DNA of 64,000 bases from Erwinia sp. JUb26 (GCF_003751505.1 NZ_RJVB01000013.1:19106-83105); one strand, 5' to 3'; shown: positions 1-11,316, counted from the first letter of the stretch. Notes: generated from the letters alone by a model not told the origin. Numbers and translations: made by a program.

Positions 1-863
1 TTGAAAACTTAACCCCGCTGCATGCGAATTCTCGTCTGCGTATGGAGCGCGGTAACGGGTCGACTGAAGACCTTACCGCACGCGTGCTGGATCTGGCATC
101 ACCGATTGGCCGTGGCCAGCGTGGCCTGATCGTGGCACCGCCGAAAGCCGGTAAAACCATGCTGCTGCAGAATATTGCGCAGAGCATCGCTTATAACCAT
201 CCTGACTGTGTGCTGATGGTGCTGCTGATTGACGAGCGTCCGGAAGAAGTGACCGAGATGCAGCGTCTGGTTAAAGGTGAAGTGATTGCTTCTACCTTCG
301 ACGAGCCGGCATCACGCCACGTACAGGTTGCCGAGATGGTGATCGAGAAGGCTAAGCGCCTGGTTGAGCATAAAAAGGATGTGATCATCCTGCTGGACTC
401 CATCACCCGTCTGGCGCGTGCCTACAACACCGTTGTTCCTGCCTCTGGTAAGGTTCTGACCGGTGGTGTGGATGCGAACGCCCTGCATCGTCCAAAGCGT
501 TTCTTCGGTGCTGCACGTAACGTTGAAGAGGGCGGAAGCCTGACCATCATCGCTACGGCGCTGGTCGATACCGGTTCTAAAATGGATGAAGTTATCTATG
601 AAGAATTTAAAGGTACCGGCAACATGGAGCTGCATCTTGCGCGTAAAATCGCCGAGAAGCGCGTGTTCCCTGCAATCGACTATAATCGTTCAGGTACGCG
701 TAAAGAAGAGCTGCTTACCACATCCGAAGAGCTGCAAAAAATGTGGATCCTGCGCAAAATCATTCACCCAATGGGCGAAATCGATGCGATGGAATTCCTC
801 ATTAACAAACTGGCGATGACCAAAACAAACGACGAATTCTTCGACATGATGAAACGTTCGTAA
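1..863 (+). CDS. rho: Transcription termination factor Rho (3' part, 5' end outside window)
   Basis: The frame is open from base 3 and gives 286 residues, matching roughly residues 134 to the end of the 419-residue E. coli Rho, so the RNA-binding N-terminal domain lies upstream of the window. What remains is the RecA-like ATPase: Walker A APPKAGKT, the catalytic-glutamate stretch [10 protein letters not shown], the Q-loop/R-loop region and the conserved C-terminus ending MMKRS. Rho is the hexameric RNA-dependent helicase that ends transcription at untranslated C-rich RNA. A strong hairpin terminator follows. The ECA operon comes next, as in E. coli. Identity is certain; only completeness is limited. 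Confidence 0.98.
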   Translation, partial: ENLTPLHANSRLRMERGNGSTEDLTARVLDLASPIGRGQRGLIVAPPKAGKTMLLQNIAQSIAYNHPDCVLMVLLIDERPEEVTEMQRLVKGEVIASTFDEPASRHVQVAEMVIEKAKRLVEHKKDVIILLDSITRLARAYNTVVPASGKVLTGGVDANALHRPKRFFGAARNVEEGGSLTIIATALVDTGSKMDEVIYEEFKGTGNMELHLARKIAEKRVFPAIDYNRSGTRKEELLTTSEELQKMWILRKIIHPMGEIDAMEFLINKLAMTKTNDEFFDMMKRS

Positions 864-943
864 TGGTTTGATGATGCTTTGAAAGCGGCGCGCTCCTGTA
901 GCGTTGCTGTTTTTATTGTCTTCGCCAAAAAACAAACTCGGGT

Positions 944-976
944 AACGCCACGCTTAGTCGTGGCGTTTTTTGTTTT
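944..976 (+). terminator. Intrinsic terminator of rho
   Basis: A perfect 9-bp stem, AACGCCACG at 944-952 and CGTGGCGTT at 959-967, with a 6-base loop, is followed by a T-rich tract to about 976. It lies 80 bases after the rho stop and separates rho from wecA. The remaining roughly 170 bases before wecA hold no gene that I can support and presumably contain the ECA operon promoter. Confidence 0.9.
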
Positions 977-1149
977 TGACCTATACGCTAACCGGTTAAG
1001 GGAGAACTAAACCTGGTGTATGGTGCAGGACTGCAATAAAACGACGTTAGTTTTGCTCGTCCTGATCGATTAAATCAGAATTACACGGATGATTATGGCA
1101 CTAATTTTGCTTATAACATTACGCAATTCTTCGCAGAGAGCTGATTAAT

Positions 1150-2238
1150 GTGAATTTACTCAATATGAGTACTGAGCTTGCACTGACTTTTGTTTTTTCG
1201 CTGGCGTTTCTATTTTTTGCCCGTAAGGCAGCTAAGAAAATCGGTCTGGTTGACAGACCTAACTATCGCAAGCGCCATCAGGGCGTGATCCCGCTGGTGG
1301 GTGGTATTTCCGTGTTTGCCGGCAGCTGCTTCGCTTTTGCCATTTCCGATTACTACATTCCCCATTTTATGCTTTATCTGGGATGTGCAGGCAGCCTGGT
1401 GCTGGTTGGCGCTCTGGATGACCGCTTTGATATCAGCGTGAAACTTCGTGCCGTGGTTCAGGCTGGCGTCGCCGTGGTGATGATGGTGAAGGCCAAGCTG
1501 TATCTGTTCAGCCTGGGCCACATTTTTGGCCCCTGGGAACTGGTCGTTGGTCCGTTTGGCTACGTGCTGACGCTGTTTGCCGTCTGGGCCGCGATCAACG
1601 CCTTTAATATGGTTGACGGAATTGATGGCCTGCTGGGCGGCCTGTCCTGCGTTTCATTTATGGCGATGGGCATCATCCTGCTCTTTGACGGCCAGACCAG
1701 CCTGGCGATGTGGTGTTTCACGATGATCGCTGCCATTGTCCCCTATATTCTGCTTAATCTCGGGATGTGCGGTGGTCGCTACAAGGTCTTTATGGGCGAT
1801 GCCGGCAGCACCCTGATCGGCTTCACGATTATCTGGATCCTGCTGGCCGCCACCCAGGGGGAAAGCCACCCGATCACCCCGGTTACCGCGCTGTGGTTGA
1901 TCGCTATTCCTTTGATGGATATGGTCGCTATTATGTATCGCCGTCTTAGCAAAGGGATGAGCCCTTTCTCGGCAGATCGTCAGCATATTCATCACCTTAT
2001 TATGCGTGCGGGCTTTACCTCACGGCAGGCATTTATGCTGATTACGCTGGCGGCCGCGCTGCTGGCGGCGATCGGTGTGCTGGGCGAATACCTGAGTTTC
2101 ACCCCGGAATGGGTGATGCTGATCCTGTTTTTACTGGCTTTTATGCTTTACGGCTACTGTATAAAACGCGCCTGGCGCGTTGCGCGGATGATCAAACGTA
2201 TCAAGCGTCGCCTGCGTAATAACAATAACGATAGCTAA
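1150..2238 (+). CDS. wecA: UDP-GlcNAc:undecaprenyl-phosphate GlcNAc-1-phosphate transferase WecA
   Basis: Polytopic inner-membrane enzyme that starts ECA (and often O-antigen) synthesis by moving GlcNAc-1-P from UDP-GlcNAc to undecaprenyl phosphate, making lipid I. The 362 residues align end to end with E. coli WecA (367). Visible motifs are the Mg-binding DDRFD (D90/D91), NMVDGIDGL, the VFMGDAGST loop and the HIHH motif near residue 280, among about 11 membrane segments. The start is GTG: the overlapping ATG two bases upstream runs straight into a stop. First gene of the ECA operon; wzzE follows after 46 bases. Confidence 0.97.
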   Translation: MNLLNMSTELALTFVFSLAFLFFARKAAKKIGLVDRPNYRKRHQGVIPLVGGISVFAGSCFAFAISDYYIPHFMLYLGCAGSLVLVGALDDRFDISVKLRAVVQAGVAVVMMVKAKLYLFSLGHIFGPWELVVGPFGYVLTLFAVWAAINAFNMVDGIDGLLGGLSCVSFMAMGIILLFDGQTSLAMWCFTMIAAIVPYILLNLGMCGGRYKVFMGDAGSTLIGFTIIWILLAATQGESHPITPVTALWLIAIPLMDMVAIMYRRLSKGMSPFSADRQHIHHLIMRAGFTSRQAFMLITLAAALLAAIGVLGEYLSFTPEWVMLILFLLAFMLYGYCIKRAWRVARMIKRIKRRLRNNNNDS

Positions 2239-2284
2239 ACTTTTTAACTGATTGATAGATGCCCTGACAATAAGGAAATGATGT

Positions 2285-3346
2285 ATGACCCATCCTGTTG
2301 CTGCCGATAACGAGCTGGATATTCGCGGTCTTTGCTGCGCGCTATGGCGCGGTAAATTCTGGATTATTGGTGGAGGTGTGCTGTTTGCTCTGCTGGCCTG
2401 GATTTACACGCTGCTGGTTACGCCGAAATGGAGCACCACGGCCATTACCGATCGGCCAACGGTTAACATGCTGTCCGGCTTCTATTCCCAGCAGCAGTTC
2501 CTGAATAACCTGGATCAGCGTGCTGGTAATCTCAGTCTGAACGCGCCACAGCCCACGGTGATGGATGAAGCCTACCAGGAATTTATCATGCAGCTTTCCG
2601 CCTGGGATACCCGGCGCGACTTCTGGCTGCAGTCCGATTACTACAAGCAGCGCCAGACCGGTAGCGCGCGGGAAAATGCGGCGCTGCTGGATGAGTTGAT
2701 TGCCAACATCCAGTTCCAACCGGCGGACGCGGCGAAAAACATCAATGACACCGTTAAGCTGATAGCCGAAACCTCGGGGGATGCCAATACGCTGCTGCGC
2801 CAGTACGTGGCCTTCGCCAATGCGCGCGCGACAACGCATCTTAACGAAGAAGTGACCGGTGCCTGGGCGGCACGCAGCATCCAGTTGAAAGCGCAGATTA
2901 AGCGCCAGGAGGCCGTGGCCACTGCGATTTACGATCGTGAGATCCACAGCGTTGAGCAGGCGCTGAAGATTGCCCAGCAGCAGGGCTTCGAGCAGACGAA
3001 AACCGATACGCCGTCCGAACAGCTACCGGATTCCGAACTGTTCCTGCTGGGGCGGCCAATGCTGCAGGCGCGGCTGGAAAACCTGCGTGCCAGCGGCCCT
3101 TCTTACGATGTTGAGTACGACCAGAACCGTGCCATGCTGGCCACGCTCAACGTCGGGCCAACGCTGGTTAAGTCATTCCAGACCTGGCGCTATCTGCGTA
3201 CGCCGGAAGAGCCGGTAACCCGTGACAGCCCGCGCCGTCTGTTATTGATGATCATGTGGGGAGCGGTAGGAGCCCTGACCGGTGCCGGGACCGCGCTGAT
3301 ACGCCGACCTCGCAAGGGTCATGTTGTTAATCAACGGACCAATTGA
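2285..3346 (+). CDS. wzzE: ECA polysaccharide chain-length modulator WzzE
   Basis: Inner-membrane co-polymerase that sets the number of trisaccharide repeats in ECA. It has 353 residues against 348 in E. coli. There is one membrane helix at about residues 28-50 and a second near 320-340, enclosing a large helical periplasmic domain, the usual Wzz arrangement. The [12 protein letters not shown] stretch after the first helix and the [14 protein letters not shown] stretch before the second are typical of WzzE. It lies between wecA and wecB; its stop is 10 bases before the wecB GTG. Confidence 0.96.
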   Translation: MTHPVAADNELDIRGLCCALWRGKFWIIGGGVLFALLAWIYTLLVTPKWSTTAITDRPTVNMLSGFYSQQQFLNNLDQRAGNLSLNAPQPTVMDEAYQEFIMQLSAWDTRRDFWLQSDYYKQRQTGSARENAALLDELIANIQFQPADAAKNINDTVKLIAETSGDANTLLRQYVAFANARATTHLNEEVTGAWAARSIQLKAQIKRQEAVATAIYDREIHSVEQALKIAQQQGFEQTKTDTPSEQLPDSELFLLGRPMLQARLENLRASGPSYDVEYDQNRAMLATLNVGPTLVKSFQTWRYLRTPEEPVTRDSPRRLLLMIMWGAVGALTGAGTALIRRPRKGHVVNQRTN

Positions 3347-3356
3347 GAGAGCGCCG

Positions 3357-4487
3357 GTGAAAGTATTAACGGTTTTTGGCACGCGCCCTGAGGCGATAAA
3401 AATGGCCCCGCTGGTCCATGCGCTGGCGCAGGACCACGAAATTGAGTCCCGCCTGTGCGTCACCGCTCAGCACCGTGAGATGCTGGATCAGGTACTGCAC
3501 CTGTTCTCACTGGTGCCGGATTACGATCTGAATATCATGCGTCCGGGACAGGGGCTGACCGAAATCACCAGCCGCATCCTTGAAGGGTTGAAAACGGTGT
3601 TTGCCGACTTTACCCCCGATGTGGTGCTGGTTCATGGCGATACCACCACCACGCTGGCAGCCAGCCTGGCGGCGTTTTATCACCGCATCCCCGTCGGGCA
3701 CATTGAAGCGGGCTTGCGCACCGGGGATCTCTATTCCCCCTGGCCTGAAGAGGCCAACCGCACGCTGACCGGGCACCTCGCCAGCTACCATTTCGCGCCG
3801 ACCGAACGTTCCCGGCAGAACCTGCTGCGTGAAAATCTGCCTGATTCGCGGATTTTTGTGACCGGCAATACGGTGATCGATGCGCTGTTCTGGGTACGGG
3901 ACCGCGTGCTGAACGATGACAGCCTGCGCACCAGCCTTGCGGCGCGCTATCCGTTCCTGGATGCCGATAAAAAGCTGCTGCTGGTGACCGGACATCGTCG
4001 GGAGAGCTTTGGCGGCGGTTTTGAGCGTATTTGTAACGCGCTGGCGGAGATCGCCCGCCTGAATCCGCAGCTGCAGATCGTCTACCCGGTCCACCTCAAC
4101 CCGAACGTCAGCGAGCCGGTGAATCGCATCCTGAAAGGTATCGACAACATCATCCTGATTGAGCCGCAGGAGTATCTGCCGTTTGTCTGGCTGATGGACA
4201 GGGCCTGGCTGATCCTCACCGATTCCGGCGGCATTCAGGAAGAGGCGCCGTCGCTGGGAAAACCGGTGCTGGTGATGCGGGATGCGACTGAACGCCCCGA
4301 AGCGATTGAGGCCGGTACGGTCAGGCTGGTGGGGACGGACGGTGCCAAAATAGTGAGTGAAGTGACCCGCCTGCTGACCGATGAGGCCGCATGGCAAACG
4401 ATGAGTCACGCACATAATCCCTACGGCGACGGGCTCGCCTGCCAGCGCATCGTGCAGGCCTTAAAAAATAATCGGATTACATTATGA
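3357..4487 (+). CDS. wecB: UDP-N-acetylglucosamine 2-epimerase WecB
   Basis: Cytoplasmic enzyme that converts UDP-GlcNAc to UDP-ManNAc, the first step toward the ManNAcA residue of ECA. I chose the GTG at 3357 over the upstream ATG at 3321 because it gives exactly the 376 residues of E. coli WecB starting (M)[12 protein letters not shown], has a GAGAG ribosome site and avoids overlapping wzzE. Conserved motifs are [18 protein letters not shown] and the catalytic GHRRESFG, on a two-Rossmann GT-B-like fold. The stop overlaps the wecC ATG (ATGA), which suggests translational coupling. Confidence 0.96.
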   Translation: MKVLTVFGTRPEAIKMAPLVHALAQDHEIESRLCVTAQHREMLDQVLHLFSLVPDYDLNIMRPGQGLTEITSRILEGLKTVFADFTPDVVLVHGDTTTTLAASLAAFYHRIPVGHIEAGLRTGDLYSPWPEEANRTLTGHLASYHFAPTERSRQNLLRENLPDSRIFVTGNTVIDALFWVRDRVLNDDSLRTSLAARYPFLDADKKLLLVTGHRRESFGGGFERICNALAEIARLNPQLQIVYPVHLNPNVSEPVNRILKGIDNIILIEPQEYLPFVWLMDRAWLILTDSGGIQEEAPSLGKPVLVMRDATERPEAIEAGTVRLVGTDGAKIVSEVTRLLTDEAAWQTMSHAHNPYGDGLACQRIVQALKNNRITL

Positions 4488-5746
4488 ATTTCAACACCAT
4501 TTCAGTTATTGGCCTGGGGTATATCGGCCTGCCAACCGCCGCGGCCTTTGCCTCACGCCAGAAGCAGGTTATCGGCATTGACGTGAATGCCCACGCAGTG
4601 GATACCATTAATCGCGGTGAGATCCATATCGTTGAGCCCGATCTCGATCGGGTGGTGAAAACCGCCGTTGAGGGCGGGTTTTTACGCGCCGCGACCCGCC
4701 CTGAACCCGCCGATGCCTTTCTGATCGCCGTTCCTACACCGTTTGAAGGTGACCATCAGCCAGATATGTCCTATGTTCGCGCCGCTGCGGCCTCGATTGC
4801 GCCGGTGCTGAAGAAAGGCGATCTGGTGATCCTGGAGTCTACGTCGCCGGTCGGTGCTACCGAGCAGATGGCCGAATGGCTGGCCGGCGAACGTCCTGAC
4901 CTGAGCTTCCCGCAGCAGGCGGGCGACGCGTCGGATATCCACATTGCCTACTGCCCGGAGCGCGTGCTGCCGGGGCAGGTGATGGTTGAGCTGTTTAAAA
5001 ACGATCGGGTCATCGGCGGCATGACCGCCACCAGTTCGCAGCGGGCCTGCGACCTCTACAATCTGTTCCTTGAGGGTGAGTGCGTGGTGACCAACGCCCG
5101 CACCGCAGAAATGTGCAAACTCACCGAGAACAGCTTCCGCGACGTTAACATCGCCTTTGCCAACGAACTCTCGCTGATCTGCGCCGAGCAGCAGATTAAT
5201 GTCTGGGAATTAATCCGTCTGGCTAACCGCCATCCGCGGGTGAACATCCTGCAGCCGGGTCCGGGCGTAGGTGGCCACTGCATCGCCGTCGACCCGTGGT
5301 TTATCGTCGCGCAAAACCCGCAGCAGTCGCGCTTGATCCGCACCGCGCGTGAAGTAAACGACGCAAAACCTCACTGGGTACTTGAACAGGTGAAGCAGCA
5401 GGTGACAGAGTGCCTGATGGCCAGCAATAAGCGCGCCAGCGACCTGAAAATTGCCTGCTTCGGCCTGGCGTTTAAGCCGGACATCGACGATCTACGCGAA
5501 AGCCCGGCGATGCAGGTTACCCGGCTGATTGCCGACTGGCATCAGGGCAGCACGCTGGTGGTGGAACCGCACGTGCAGCAGCTACCGGAAAAACTGCGGG
5601 ATAAAGTCACGCTGTTGGCGCTGGACGATGCGCTTCAGCAGGCGGATGTGCTGGTGATGCTGGTCGATCACCGCCAGTTCAAAGCCATTCAGCCTGAAGC
5701 CGTGCAGCAACGTTTTATCGTCGATACCAAAGGCGTATGGCGATGA
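4484..5746 (+). CDS. wecC: UDP-N-acetyl-D-mannosamine dehydrogenase WecC
   Basis: NAD-dependent cytoplasmic enzyme that oxidises UDP-ManNAc to UDP-ManNAcA, the donor for the second ECA sugar. Exactly 420 residues, as in E. coli. It has an N-terminal Rossmann motif GLGYIGLP, the [10 protein letters not shown] stretch, the catalytic cysteine in [14 protein letters not shown] (about residue 266) and a C-terminal NAD/UDP-sugar domain with [17 protein letters not shown]. It overlaps wecB by 4 bases. The next gene is wecD, not rffG, so the dTDP-glucose branch genes normally found here are absent. Confidence 0.97.
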   Translation: MNFNTISVIGLGYIGLPTAAAFASRQKQVIGIDVNAHAVDTINRGEIHIVEPDLDRVVKTAVEGGFLRAATRPEPADAFLIAVPTPFEGDHQPDMSYVRAAAASIAPVLKKGDLVILESTSPVGATEQMAEWLAGERPDLSFPQQAGDASDIHIAYCPERVLPGQVMVELFKNDRVIGGMTATSSQRACDLYNLFLEGECVVTNARTAEMCKLTENSFRDVNIAFANELSLICAEQQINVWELIRLANRHPRVNILQPGPGVGGHCIAVDPWFIVAQNPQQSRLIRTAREVNDAKPHWVLEQVKQQVTECLMASNKRASDLKIACFGLAFKPDIDDLRESPAMQVTRLIADWHQGSTLVVEPHVQQLPEKLRDKVTLLALDDALQQADVLVMLVDHRQFKAIQPEAVQQRFIVDTKGVWR

Positions 5747-5782
5747 TCGCCGTTTCTGCTTTTCATGCCCGTGGAGTTGCGT

Positions 5783-6478
5783 ATGTTTGCCACGCTTAAA
5801 CCCCTCGCATGGGAAAATGAATTTTTTGGTCAGCGGAGTGCCCTGCTGGAGTTGCAGGGCGAAAAGCCGCTGGCACTCGCCGCGCTGGATGACTGGCCGC
5901 TGGTGCAGGTGAAAGTGCTGGCTCAGCAGAGTGCCGAGCTGGATGCGCTTAGCGCGCTGGGCTTTAGCATGGTGGAAGGGGAAGCGGACTGCGTGCTGGG
6001 AATTACCCCTGCCGAGCGCCCAACCGGGATTCGTATCGCCCGCGCCGAACATATTCCGGCCCTGCGCCAGGCGGCGAGTGAAGCCTTTATCTGGAGCCGC
6101 TTTCGTGCGCCCTGGTTTGCCGTTGGTGACAGCGGACGTTTCTACGCGCAGTGGATCGAAAACGCCGTGCGCGGCACTTTCGACCATCAGTGCCTGCTGG
6201 CGGTGGATGAACAGGGCGCTATGCAGGGCTTTGTTTCCCTGCGCGAGCTGGAGGACGGGACGGCGCGCATTGGGCTGCTGGCCGTGCTGCCCGCTTATCA
6301 GGGATTAGGCATTGGTCAGCGGCTGATGGATGCGGCAAATGACTGGTGCCGCGCCAGACGCCTGACTCGACTTCACGTTGCAACGCAGCTGGGCAACCTT
6401 GCTGCGTTGCGTCTCTATCTTCGCTGCGGTGGCGTGATTGAACGTACCGCCTACTGGTTATACAGGAAAACGCCATGA
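5783..6478 (+). CDS. wecD: dTDP-4-amino-4,6-dideoxygalactose (dTDP-Fuc4N) acetyltransferase WecD
   Basis: GNAT-family enzyme that acetylates dTDP-Fuc4N to dTDP-Fuc4NAc, the third ECA sugar donor. The ATG at 5783 is preferred because GGAG lies 6 bases before it. An in-frame ATG at 5765 has no ribosome site and would add six residues. The 231-residue product keeps the LAWENEFF start region, the block around RFYAQWIENAVRGTFDHQC, and the acetyl-CoA P-loop (Q.GLGIG) near residue 170. Its stop overlaps the wecE ATG. Family assignment is secure; the start is likely but not proven. Confidence 0.93.
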   Translation: MFATLKPLAWENEFFGQRSALLELQGEKPLALAALDDWPLVQVKVLAQQSAELDALSALGFSMVEGEADCVLGITPAERPTGIRIARAEHIPALRQAASEAFIWSRFRAPWFAVGDSGRFYAQWIENAVRGTFDHQCLLAVDEQGAMQGFVSLRELEDGTARIGLLAVLPAYQGLGIGQRLMDAANDWCRARRLTRLHVATQLGNLAALRLYLRCGGVIERTAYWLYRKTP

Positions 6479-7605
6479 TCCCGTTTAACGCGCCACCGGT
6501 GGTGGGAACTGAACTCGAATATATGCAGTCGGCCATGGGCAGCGGCAAGCTGTGCGGCGATGGTGGCTTTACCCGCCGCTGCCAGCAGTGGATGGAACAG
6601 CGGTTTGGCAGCCGTAAGGTGCTGCTGACGCCGTCCTGTACCGCCTCGCTGGAAATGGCGGCGATCCTGATCAACATCCAGCCCGGTGATGAGGTGATCA
6701 TGCCGAGCTACACCTTCGTCTCAACCGCCAATGCCTTCGTTCTGCGCGGCGCCACCATTGTCTTTATCGACGTGCGCCCGGATACAATGAATCTTGACGA
6801 GACGCTGATTGAAGCGGCGATCACCGAGCGCACTAAGGCGATCGTGCCGGTCCACTATGCGGGCGTGGCCTGCGAAATGGACACCATTATGGCGCTGGCA
6901 AAGAAGCATAAACTCTGGGTGATTGAAGATGCCGCACAGGGCGTGATGTCGACGTATAAAGGCCGCGCGCTGGGTACGATTGGCCATATTGGCTGCTTCA
7001 GCTTCCATGAGACAAAAAACTACACCGCCGGGGGCGAGGGCGGTGCGACGCTGATTAACGATGCGGCGCTGGTTGAGCGTGCGGAAATCATTCGCGAAAA
7101 AGGCACCAACCGCAGTCAGTTCTTCCGCGGCCAGGTCGACAAATATACCTGGCGCGATATCGGTTCAAGCTACCTGATGGCCGATCTGCAGGCCGCCTAT
7201 CTCTGGGCGCAGCTGGAAGCCGCAGAGCGCATCAACCAGCAGCGTTTACACCTCTGGAAAAATTATTACACCGCGCTGGAACCGTTCGCCGAGCGCGGGC
7301 GGATCGATCTACCGGTCATCCCGGCAGACTGTGAGCACAACGCGCATATGTTCTACCTGAAGCTGCGCGATAATGACGATCGCACCGCCCTGATTTCCTG
7401 GCTAAAAGAGGCGGAAATCATGGCTGTGTTCCACTATATCCCGCTGCACAGTTCGCCTGCCGGACAGCGCTTTGGCCGTTTCCACGGCACCGATCGCTAC
7501 ACCCAGCAGGACAGCGATCGTCTGCTGAGGCTGCCGCTGTTCTATAACCTTTCTGATAATAATCAGAAAACGGTGATTGGCTCCTTACGCAGCTATCTTT
7601 CCTGA
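6475..7605 (+). CDS. wecE: dTDP-4-dehydro-6-deoxy-D-glucose aminotransferase WecE
   Basis: PLP-dependent DegT/DnrJ/EryC1-type sugar aminotransferase making dTDP-Fuc4N for ECA. The length of 376 residues equals E. coli WecE. The PLP-binding lysine is K181 in SFHETKNYT; the EDAAQG motif and the GEGG stretch are intact. It starts inside the wecD stop (ATGA) and its stop is one base before the wzxE ATG. Its substrate requires RmlA/RmlB-type enzymes, which are not encoded in this operon and must come from elsewhere in the genome. Confidence 0.97.
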   Translation: MIPFNAPPVVGTELEYMQSAMGSGKLCGDGGFTRRCQQWMEQRFGSRKVLLTPSCTASLEMAAILINIQPGDEVIMPSYTFVSTANAFVLRGATIVFIDVRPDTMNLDETLIEAAITERTKAIVPVHYAGVACEMDTIMALAKKHKLWVIEDAAQGVMSTYKGRALGTIGHIGCFSFHETKNYTAGGEGGATLINDAALVERAEIIREKGTNRSQFFRGQVDKYTWRDIGSSYLMADLQAAYLWAQLEAAERINQQRLHLWKNYYTALEPFAERGRIDLPVIPADCEHNAHMFYLKLRDNDDRTALISWLKEAEIMAVFHYIPLHSSPAGQRFGRFHGTDRYTQQDSDRLLRLPLFYNLSDNNQKTVIGSLRSYLS

Positions 7606-7606
7606 T

Positions 7607-8854
7607 ATGTCGCTGGCCAGAGCTTCCGTGTGGACCGCCGCGTCCACACTGATAAAAATTGCCGCCGGTTTGCTGGTGGTGAAGATGCTAGCGGTGTCGT
7701 ACGGCCCGTCGGGCGTGGGGCAGGCGGGTAACTTCCGCCAGTTGATTACCGTGCTGGGCGTGCTGGCCGGGGCGGGGATATTTAACGGCGTGACCAAGCT
7801 GGTGGCGCAGCATCAGCAGCAGCCGATGGAGTTGCGTGCGGTGACCGGCACGGCTTCGTGCATGGTTCTCGGCTTCTCGCTGCTGCTGGCGGTCGGTTTT
7901 CTGCTGTTTGCCGCCCCCATCAGCCAGGCACTGTTTGATGATGTGAAGTACCAGCAGGTGATTCGCATCGTGGCGTTTTTACAGCTGGGCATCGCCTGGG
8001 CTAACCTGGCGCTGGCGATCGTCAAAGGTTTCCGCGATGCGGCCGGGAATGCGCTGGCGCTGATCGTCGGTAGCGTTATAGGGGTAGCGGCATGGTTTGT
8101 CTGCTACTGGCTGGGTGGCTACAGCGGCGCGCTGGTTGGGCTGGCGATGGTGCCCGCGCTGGTGATGATCCCGGCGATGGCGGTGCTGGCCCGGCGCGAC
8201 CATCTGCCGATGCGCTATCTGCTGCCAATGTGGCAGCCGCAGTATGCCCGTCAGCTCGGCAAGTTTACGGTGATGGCGCTGATTACCGCCGTCACGCTGC
8301 CGGTGGCGTGGGTGATGATGCGTAATTTGCTGCAGGCGCACGCGGGCTGGGAACAGGTGGGGCTGTGGCAGGGGGTGAGCAGCATCTCCGACGCCTATCT
8401 GCAGTTTATTACCGCCTCGTTTAGCGTCTGGCTGTTGCCAACGCTGGCGCGTCTGGAGAATAAGGCGGATATTTCTCGGGAGATTATGCGTGCGCTGCGC
8501 TTTGTTCTGCCTGCGGTGATGGTCGCCAGTTTCTGCGTCTGGCTGCTGCGCGACTTCGCCATCTGGCTGCTGTTTTCCAGCCAGTTTACCGGCATGCGCG
8601 ACCTGTTTGTCTGGCAGCTGATTGGCGATGTGCTGAAGGTCGGCTGCTATGTCTTTGGCTATCTGGTGATCGCCAAAGCGTCCCTGCGTTTTTACATTCT
8701 GACTGAAGTGAGCCAGTTTATCCTGCTCACTGGATTTTCCCGCTGGCTGATCCCGCTGCACGGTGCAGCAGGGGCAGCGCAGGCATATATGGCGACCTAT
8801 ATCGCTTACTTTGCGCTCTGTGCAGGCGTATTTACTCTCTACCGTAGACGATAA
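7607..8854 (+). CDS. wzxE: ECA lipid III flippase WzxE
   Basis: MOP/polysaccharide-transport superfamily membrane protein that flips undecaprenyl-PP-linked ECA trisaccharide to the periplasmic face. I start at the ATG at 7607, one base after the wecE stop, giving 415 residues that begin [14 protein letters not shown] like E. coli WzxE (416). The longer frame from 7577 runs back into wecE. About 12 hydrophobic segments are visible, with conserved [20 protein letters not shown] and [15 protein letters not shown] stretches. The stop overlaps the wecF ATG (TAATG). Confidence 0.95.
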   Translation: MSLARASVWTAASTLIKIAAGLLVVKMLAVSYGPSGVGQAGNFRQLITVLGVLAGAGIFNGVTKLVAQHQQQPMELRAVTGTASCMVLGFSLLLAVGFLLFAAPISQALFDDVKYQQVIRIVAFLQLGIAWANLALAIVKGFRDAAGNALALIVGSVIGVAAWFVCYWLGGYSGALVGLAMVPALVMIPAMAVLARRDHLPMRYLLPMWQPQYARQLGKFTVMALITAVTLPVAWVMMRNLLQAHAGWEQVGLWQGVSSISDAYLQFITASFSVWLLPTLARLENKADISREIMRALRFVLPAVMVASFCVWLLRDFAIWLLFSSQFTGMRDLFVWQLIGDVLKVGCYVFGYLVIAKASLRFYILTEVSQFILLTGFSRWLIPLHGAAGAAQAYMATYIAYFALCAGVFTLYRRR

Positions 8855-9930
8855 TGACCACAGTAATCCATCTTTTAGGCTCGGATATACCGCATCATAA
8901 TCAGACGGTTCTGGGCTTTTTTAACCAGGTAATGTATGACGTGGTGCCCACGGCGGCCCCGCGTCAGTTCTGGCTGGTATCAAACCAGCCCTCTGTGGCC
9001 GAGCAGTACCCCCGGCTGCAGATCCGCGCGTTTACCGATAAAAGTGCGCTGGCTGAAGCGGTCATCGATCTGGCTCGTCGGCAGCGCGACACGCGTTTCT
9101 TCTGCCACGGGCAGTTTAATCCTAAGCTTTGGCTGGCGCTGCTGTCAGGCAAGATTTCACGATCACAGCTCTACTGGCATATCTGGGGCGCTGACCTGTA
9201 TGAGGATGCGACCAGCCTGAAATTCCGCCTGTTCTATCTGCTGCGTCGTCAGGCGCAGAAGCGCGTGGCGCAGGTGTTTGCGACCCGGGGTGACATCACC
9301 CATTTTCATCAGCGCCACCCGCACGTGCCCGCGTCGCTGCTCTATTTCCCGACGCGGCTGGCACAGAACGTGCCGACTGCTCAACCGCATCAGGGGCCAC
9401 TGACGATCCTGCTGGGTAACTCGGGCGATGCCAGCAACCGCCATATCCAGGCGCTACAGGAGATCCATCAGCAGTTTGGCAGTGACGTGAAGGTTGTGGT
9501 TCCGCTGGGCTATCCGGCGAATAACGACGCCTATATTGCTCGCGTGCGTGCCGCTTCGGATGCGCTGTTTACCTCCGGTCAGGTACAGCTCCTGACGGAG
9601 AAAATGGAATTCAACGACTATCTGCAGCTGATCTCTCGCTGCGATCTCGGCTGGTTTATTTTCGAACGGCAGCAGGGTATCGGCACGCTGTGCCTGCTGA
9701 TGCAGGCCAATATTCCTTTCGTTCTGAATCGTAAGAACCCGTTCTGGCAGGATCTGGTTGAACAGCAGGTGCCGGTACTGTTTACCGGTGACGCGCTGGA
9801 TGCCGCGACGGTTAGTGAGGCGCAGCGGCAGCTGAGCCTGATGGACAAGCAGCAGATCGCCTTCTTTGAACCGGGCTATCTGGCGGGCTGGCAGCAGGCA
9901 CTGCGGTTGGTGGAAGGAGAACGCACATGA
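8854..9930 (+). CDS. wecF: dTDP-Fuc4NAc:lipid II Fuc4NAc transferase WecF
   Basis: Glycosyltransferase family 56 enzyme (also called RffT) that adds the third sugar to give ECA lipid III. It has 358 residues against 359 in E. coli. Shared blocks are [11 protein letters not shown] at the start, [26 protein letters not shown], and [20 protein letters not shown] toward the C-terminus. Peripheral, cytoplasmic side of the inner membrane. Overlaps wzxE by one base and wzyE by four, in keeping with coupled translation. Confidence 0.95.
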   Translation: MTTVIHLLGSDIPHHNQTVLGFFNQVMYDVVPTAAPRQFWLVSNQPSVAEQYPRLQIRAFTDKSALAEAVIDLARRQRDTRFFCHGQFNPKLWLALLSGKISRSQLYWHIWGADLYEDATSLKFRLFYLLRRQAQKRVAQVFATRGDITHFHQRHPHVPASLLYFPTRLAQNVPTAQPHQGPLTILLGNSGDASNRHIQALQEIHQQFGSDVKVVVPLGYPANNDAYIARVRAASDALFTSGQVQLLTEKMEFNDYLQLISRCDLGWFIFERQQGIGTLCLLMQANIPFVLNRKNPFWQDLVEQQVPVLFTGDALDAATVSEAQRQLSLMDKQQIAFFEPGYLAGWQQALRLVEGERT

Positions 9931-11294
9931 GCTTATTAGAATTTTCCGGGCTGCTGGTCGTCTGGCTGCTGTGCGCAGGATTTATTCTGACGCTGACCTG
10001 GCGCGAGTTTCGCCGGGTGCGGTTCAACTTTAATGTCTTTTTCTCGCTGCTGTTTCTGCTGACCTTCTTCTTCGGTTTCCCCTTCACCAGCGTACTGGTG
10101 TTTGGCTTTAACGTCGCCGTGGTACCGCCGGAATACCTGCTTCAGGCGATGCTGGCGGCGGGCTGCTTCTATGCCATCTATTACGTGAGCTATAAAACCC
10201 GGCTGCGCGCGCGCACGACAAAGCCCGCGCGGCAGGTGTTCACCATCAACCGCGTGGAGGCGAACCTGAGCTGGATGCTGCTGGCGCTGGTCGCGCTGGG
10301 CACGGTCAGCGTGTTCTTTATGCACAACGGCTTCCTGCTGTTCAAACTGCACAGCTACAGCCAGATCTTCTCGGCGGATGTCTCGGGCGTTGCCTTAAAG
10401 CGCTTCTTCTACTTCTTTATCCCGGCGATGCTGGTGGTCTACTTCCTGAAGCAGGATTTTCGCGGCTGGCTGCTGTTTTTAATCAGCACCGTGGCCTTCG
10501 GGCTGCTGACCTATGTGATTGTGGGCGGTACGCGCGCCAACATTATTATCGCCTTCGCTCTGTTCCTGTTTATCGGCATCATCCGCGGCTGGATCACCCT
10601 GTGGATGCTGGTACTGGCGGGCGTCGGCGGTATTGTCGGCATGTTCTGGCTGGCGCTGAAACGCTATAACCTGGATGTGAGCGGCTCGGAGGCGTTTTAT
10701 ACCTTCCTCTACCTCACCCGCGATACATTCTCGCCGTGGGAGAATTTGGGTTTGCTGCTGCAAAACTACGACAAAATCAGCTTCCAGGGGCTGGCGCCGA
10801 TCGTCCGGGATTTCTACGTCTTCATTCCCAGCTGGCTGTGGCACGGTCGTCCGTCGCTGGTGCTAAATAGCGCGAACTACTTCACCTGGGAAGTGCTGGA
10901 TAACCATTCCGGGCTGGCGATATCACCGACGCTCATTGGCTCGCTGCTGGTGATGGGCGGGGCGCTGTTTATTCCTCTCGGTGCCGTTGCCGTCGGACTG
11001 ATTATCAAGTGGTTTGACTGGCTGTATGAAAAAGGCCAGCAGGAGCAAAACCGCTATAAGGCTGCGATCCTGCAAAGCTTCTGCTTTGGCGCGGTGTTTA
11101 ACATGATTGTACTGGCGCGAGAAGGCCTGGATGCGTTTGCTTCCAGAGTGGTGTTCTTCTGTGTCATTTTTGCGGTCTGCGTGGTGGTGGCGAAGCTGCT
11201 TTACTGGTTACTGGATAGCGCCGGATTAGTCCGCGACCGCAACGCTGTTCGCCCACTCGCCGCGCAGCCCGATGCGGGCTCTGGGCCGTTTTGA
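9927..11294 (+). CDS. wzyE: ECA polymerase WzyE
   Basis: Inner-membrane polymerase that joins ECA trisaccharide repeats on the periplasmic face, working with WzzE and WzxE. 455 residues against 450 in E. coli. About 11 membrane segments are seen. The near-invariant stretches [36 protein letters not shown] and [18 protein letters not shown] are present. It overlaps the wecF stop by 4 bases; wecG follows after 22 bases. Confidence 0.95.
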   Translation: MSLLEFSGLLVVWLLCAGFILTLTWREFRRVRFNFNVFFSLLFLLTFFFGFPFTSVLVFGFNVAVVPPEYLLQAMLAAGCFYAIYYVSYKTRLRARTTKPARQVFTINRVEANLSWMLLALVALGTVSVFFMHNGFLLFKLHSYSQIFSADVSGVALKRFFYFFIPAMLVVYFLKQDFRGWLLFLISTVAFGLLTYVIVGGTRANIIIAFALFLFIGIIRGWITLWMLVLAGVGGIVGMFWLALKRYNLDVSGSEAFYTFLYLTRDTFSPWENLGLLLQNYDKISFQGLAPIVRDFYVFIPSWLWHGRPSLVLNSANYFTWEVLDNHSGLAISPTLIGSLLVMGGALFIPLGAVAVGLIIKWFDWLYEKGQQEQNRYKAAILQSFCFGAVFNMIVLAREGLDAFASRVVFFCVIFAVCVVVAKLLYWLLDSAGLVRDRNAVRPLAAQPDAGSGPF

Positions 11295-11316
11295 TTTCAG
11301 ACTTAAGGTAAATACC

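Noticed and set aside
3507..4415. 302-codon open frame opposite wecB
   Set aside because: Antisense to wecB, low-complexity His/Arg/Gln-rich composition, no family resemblance.
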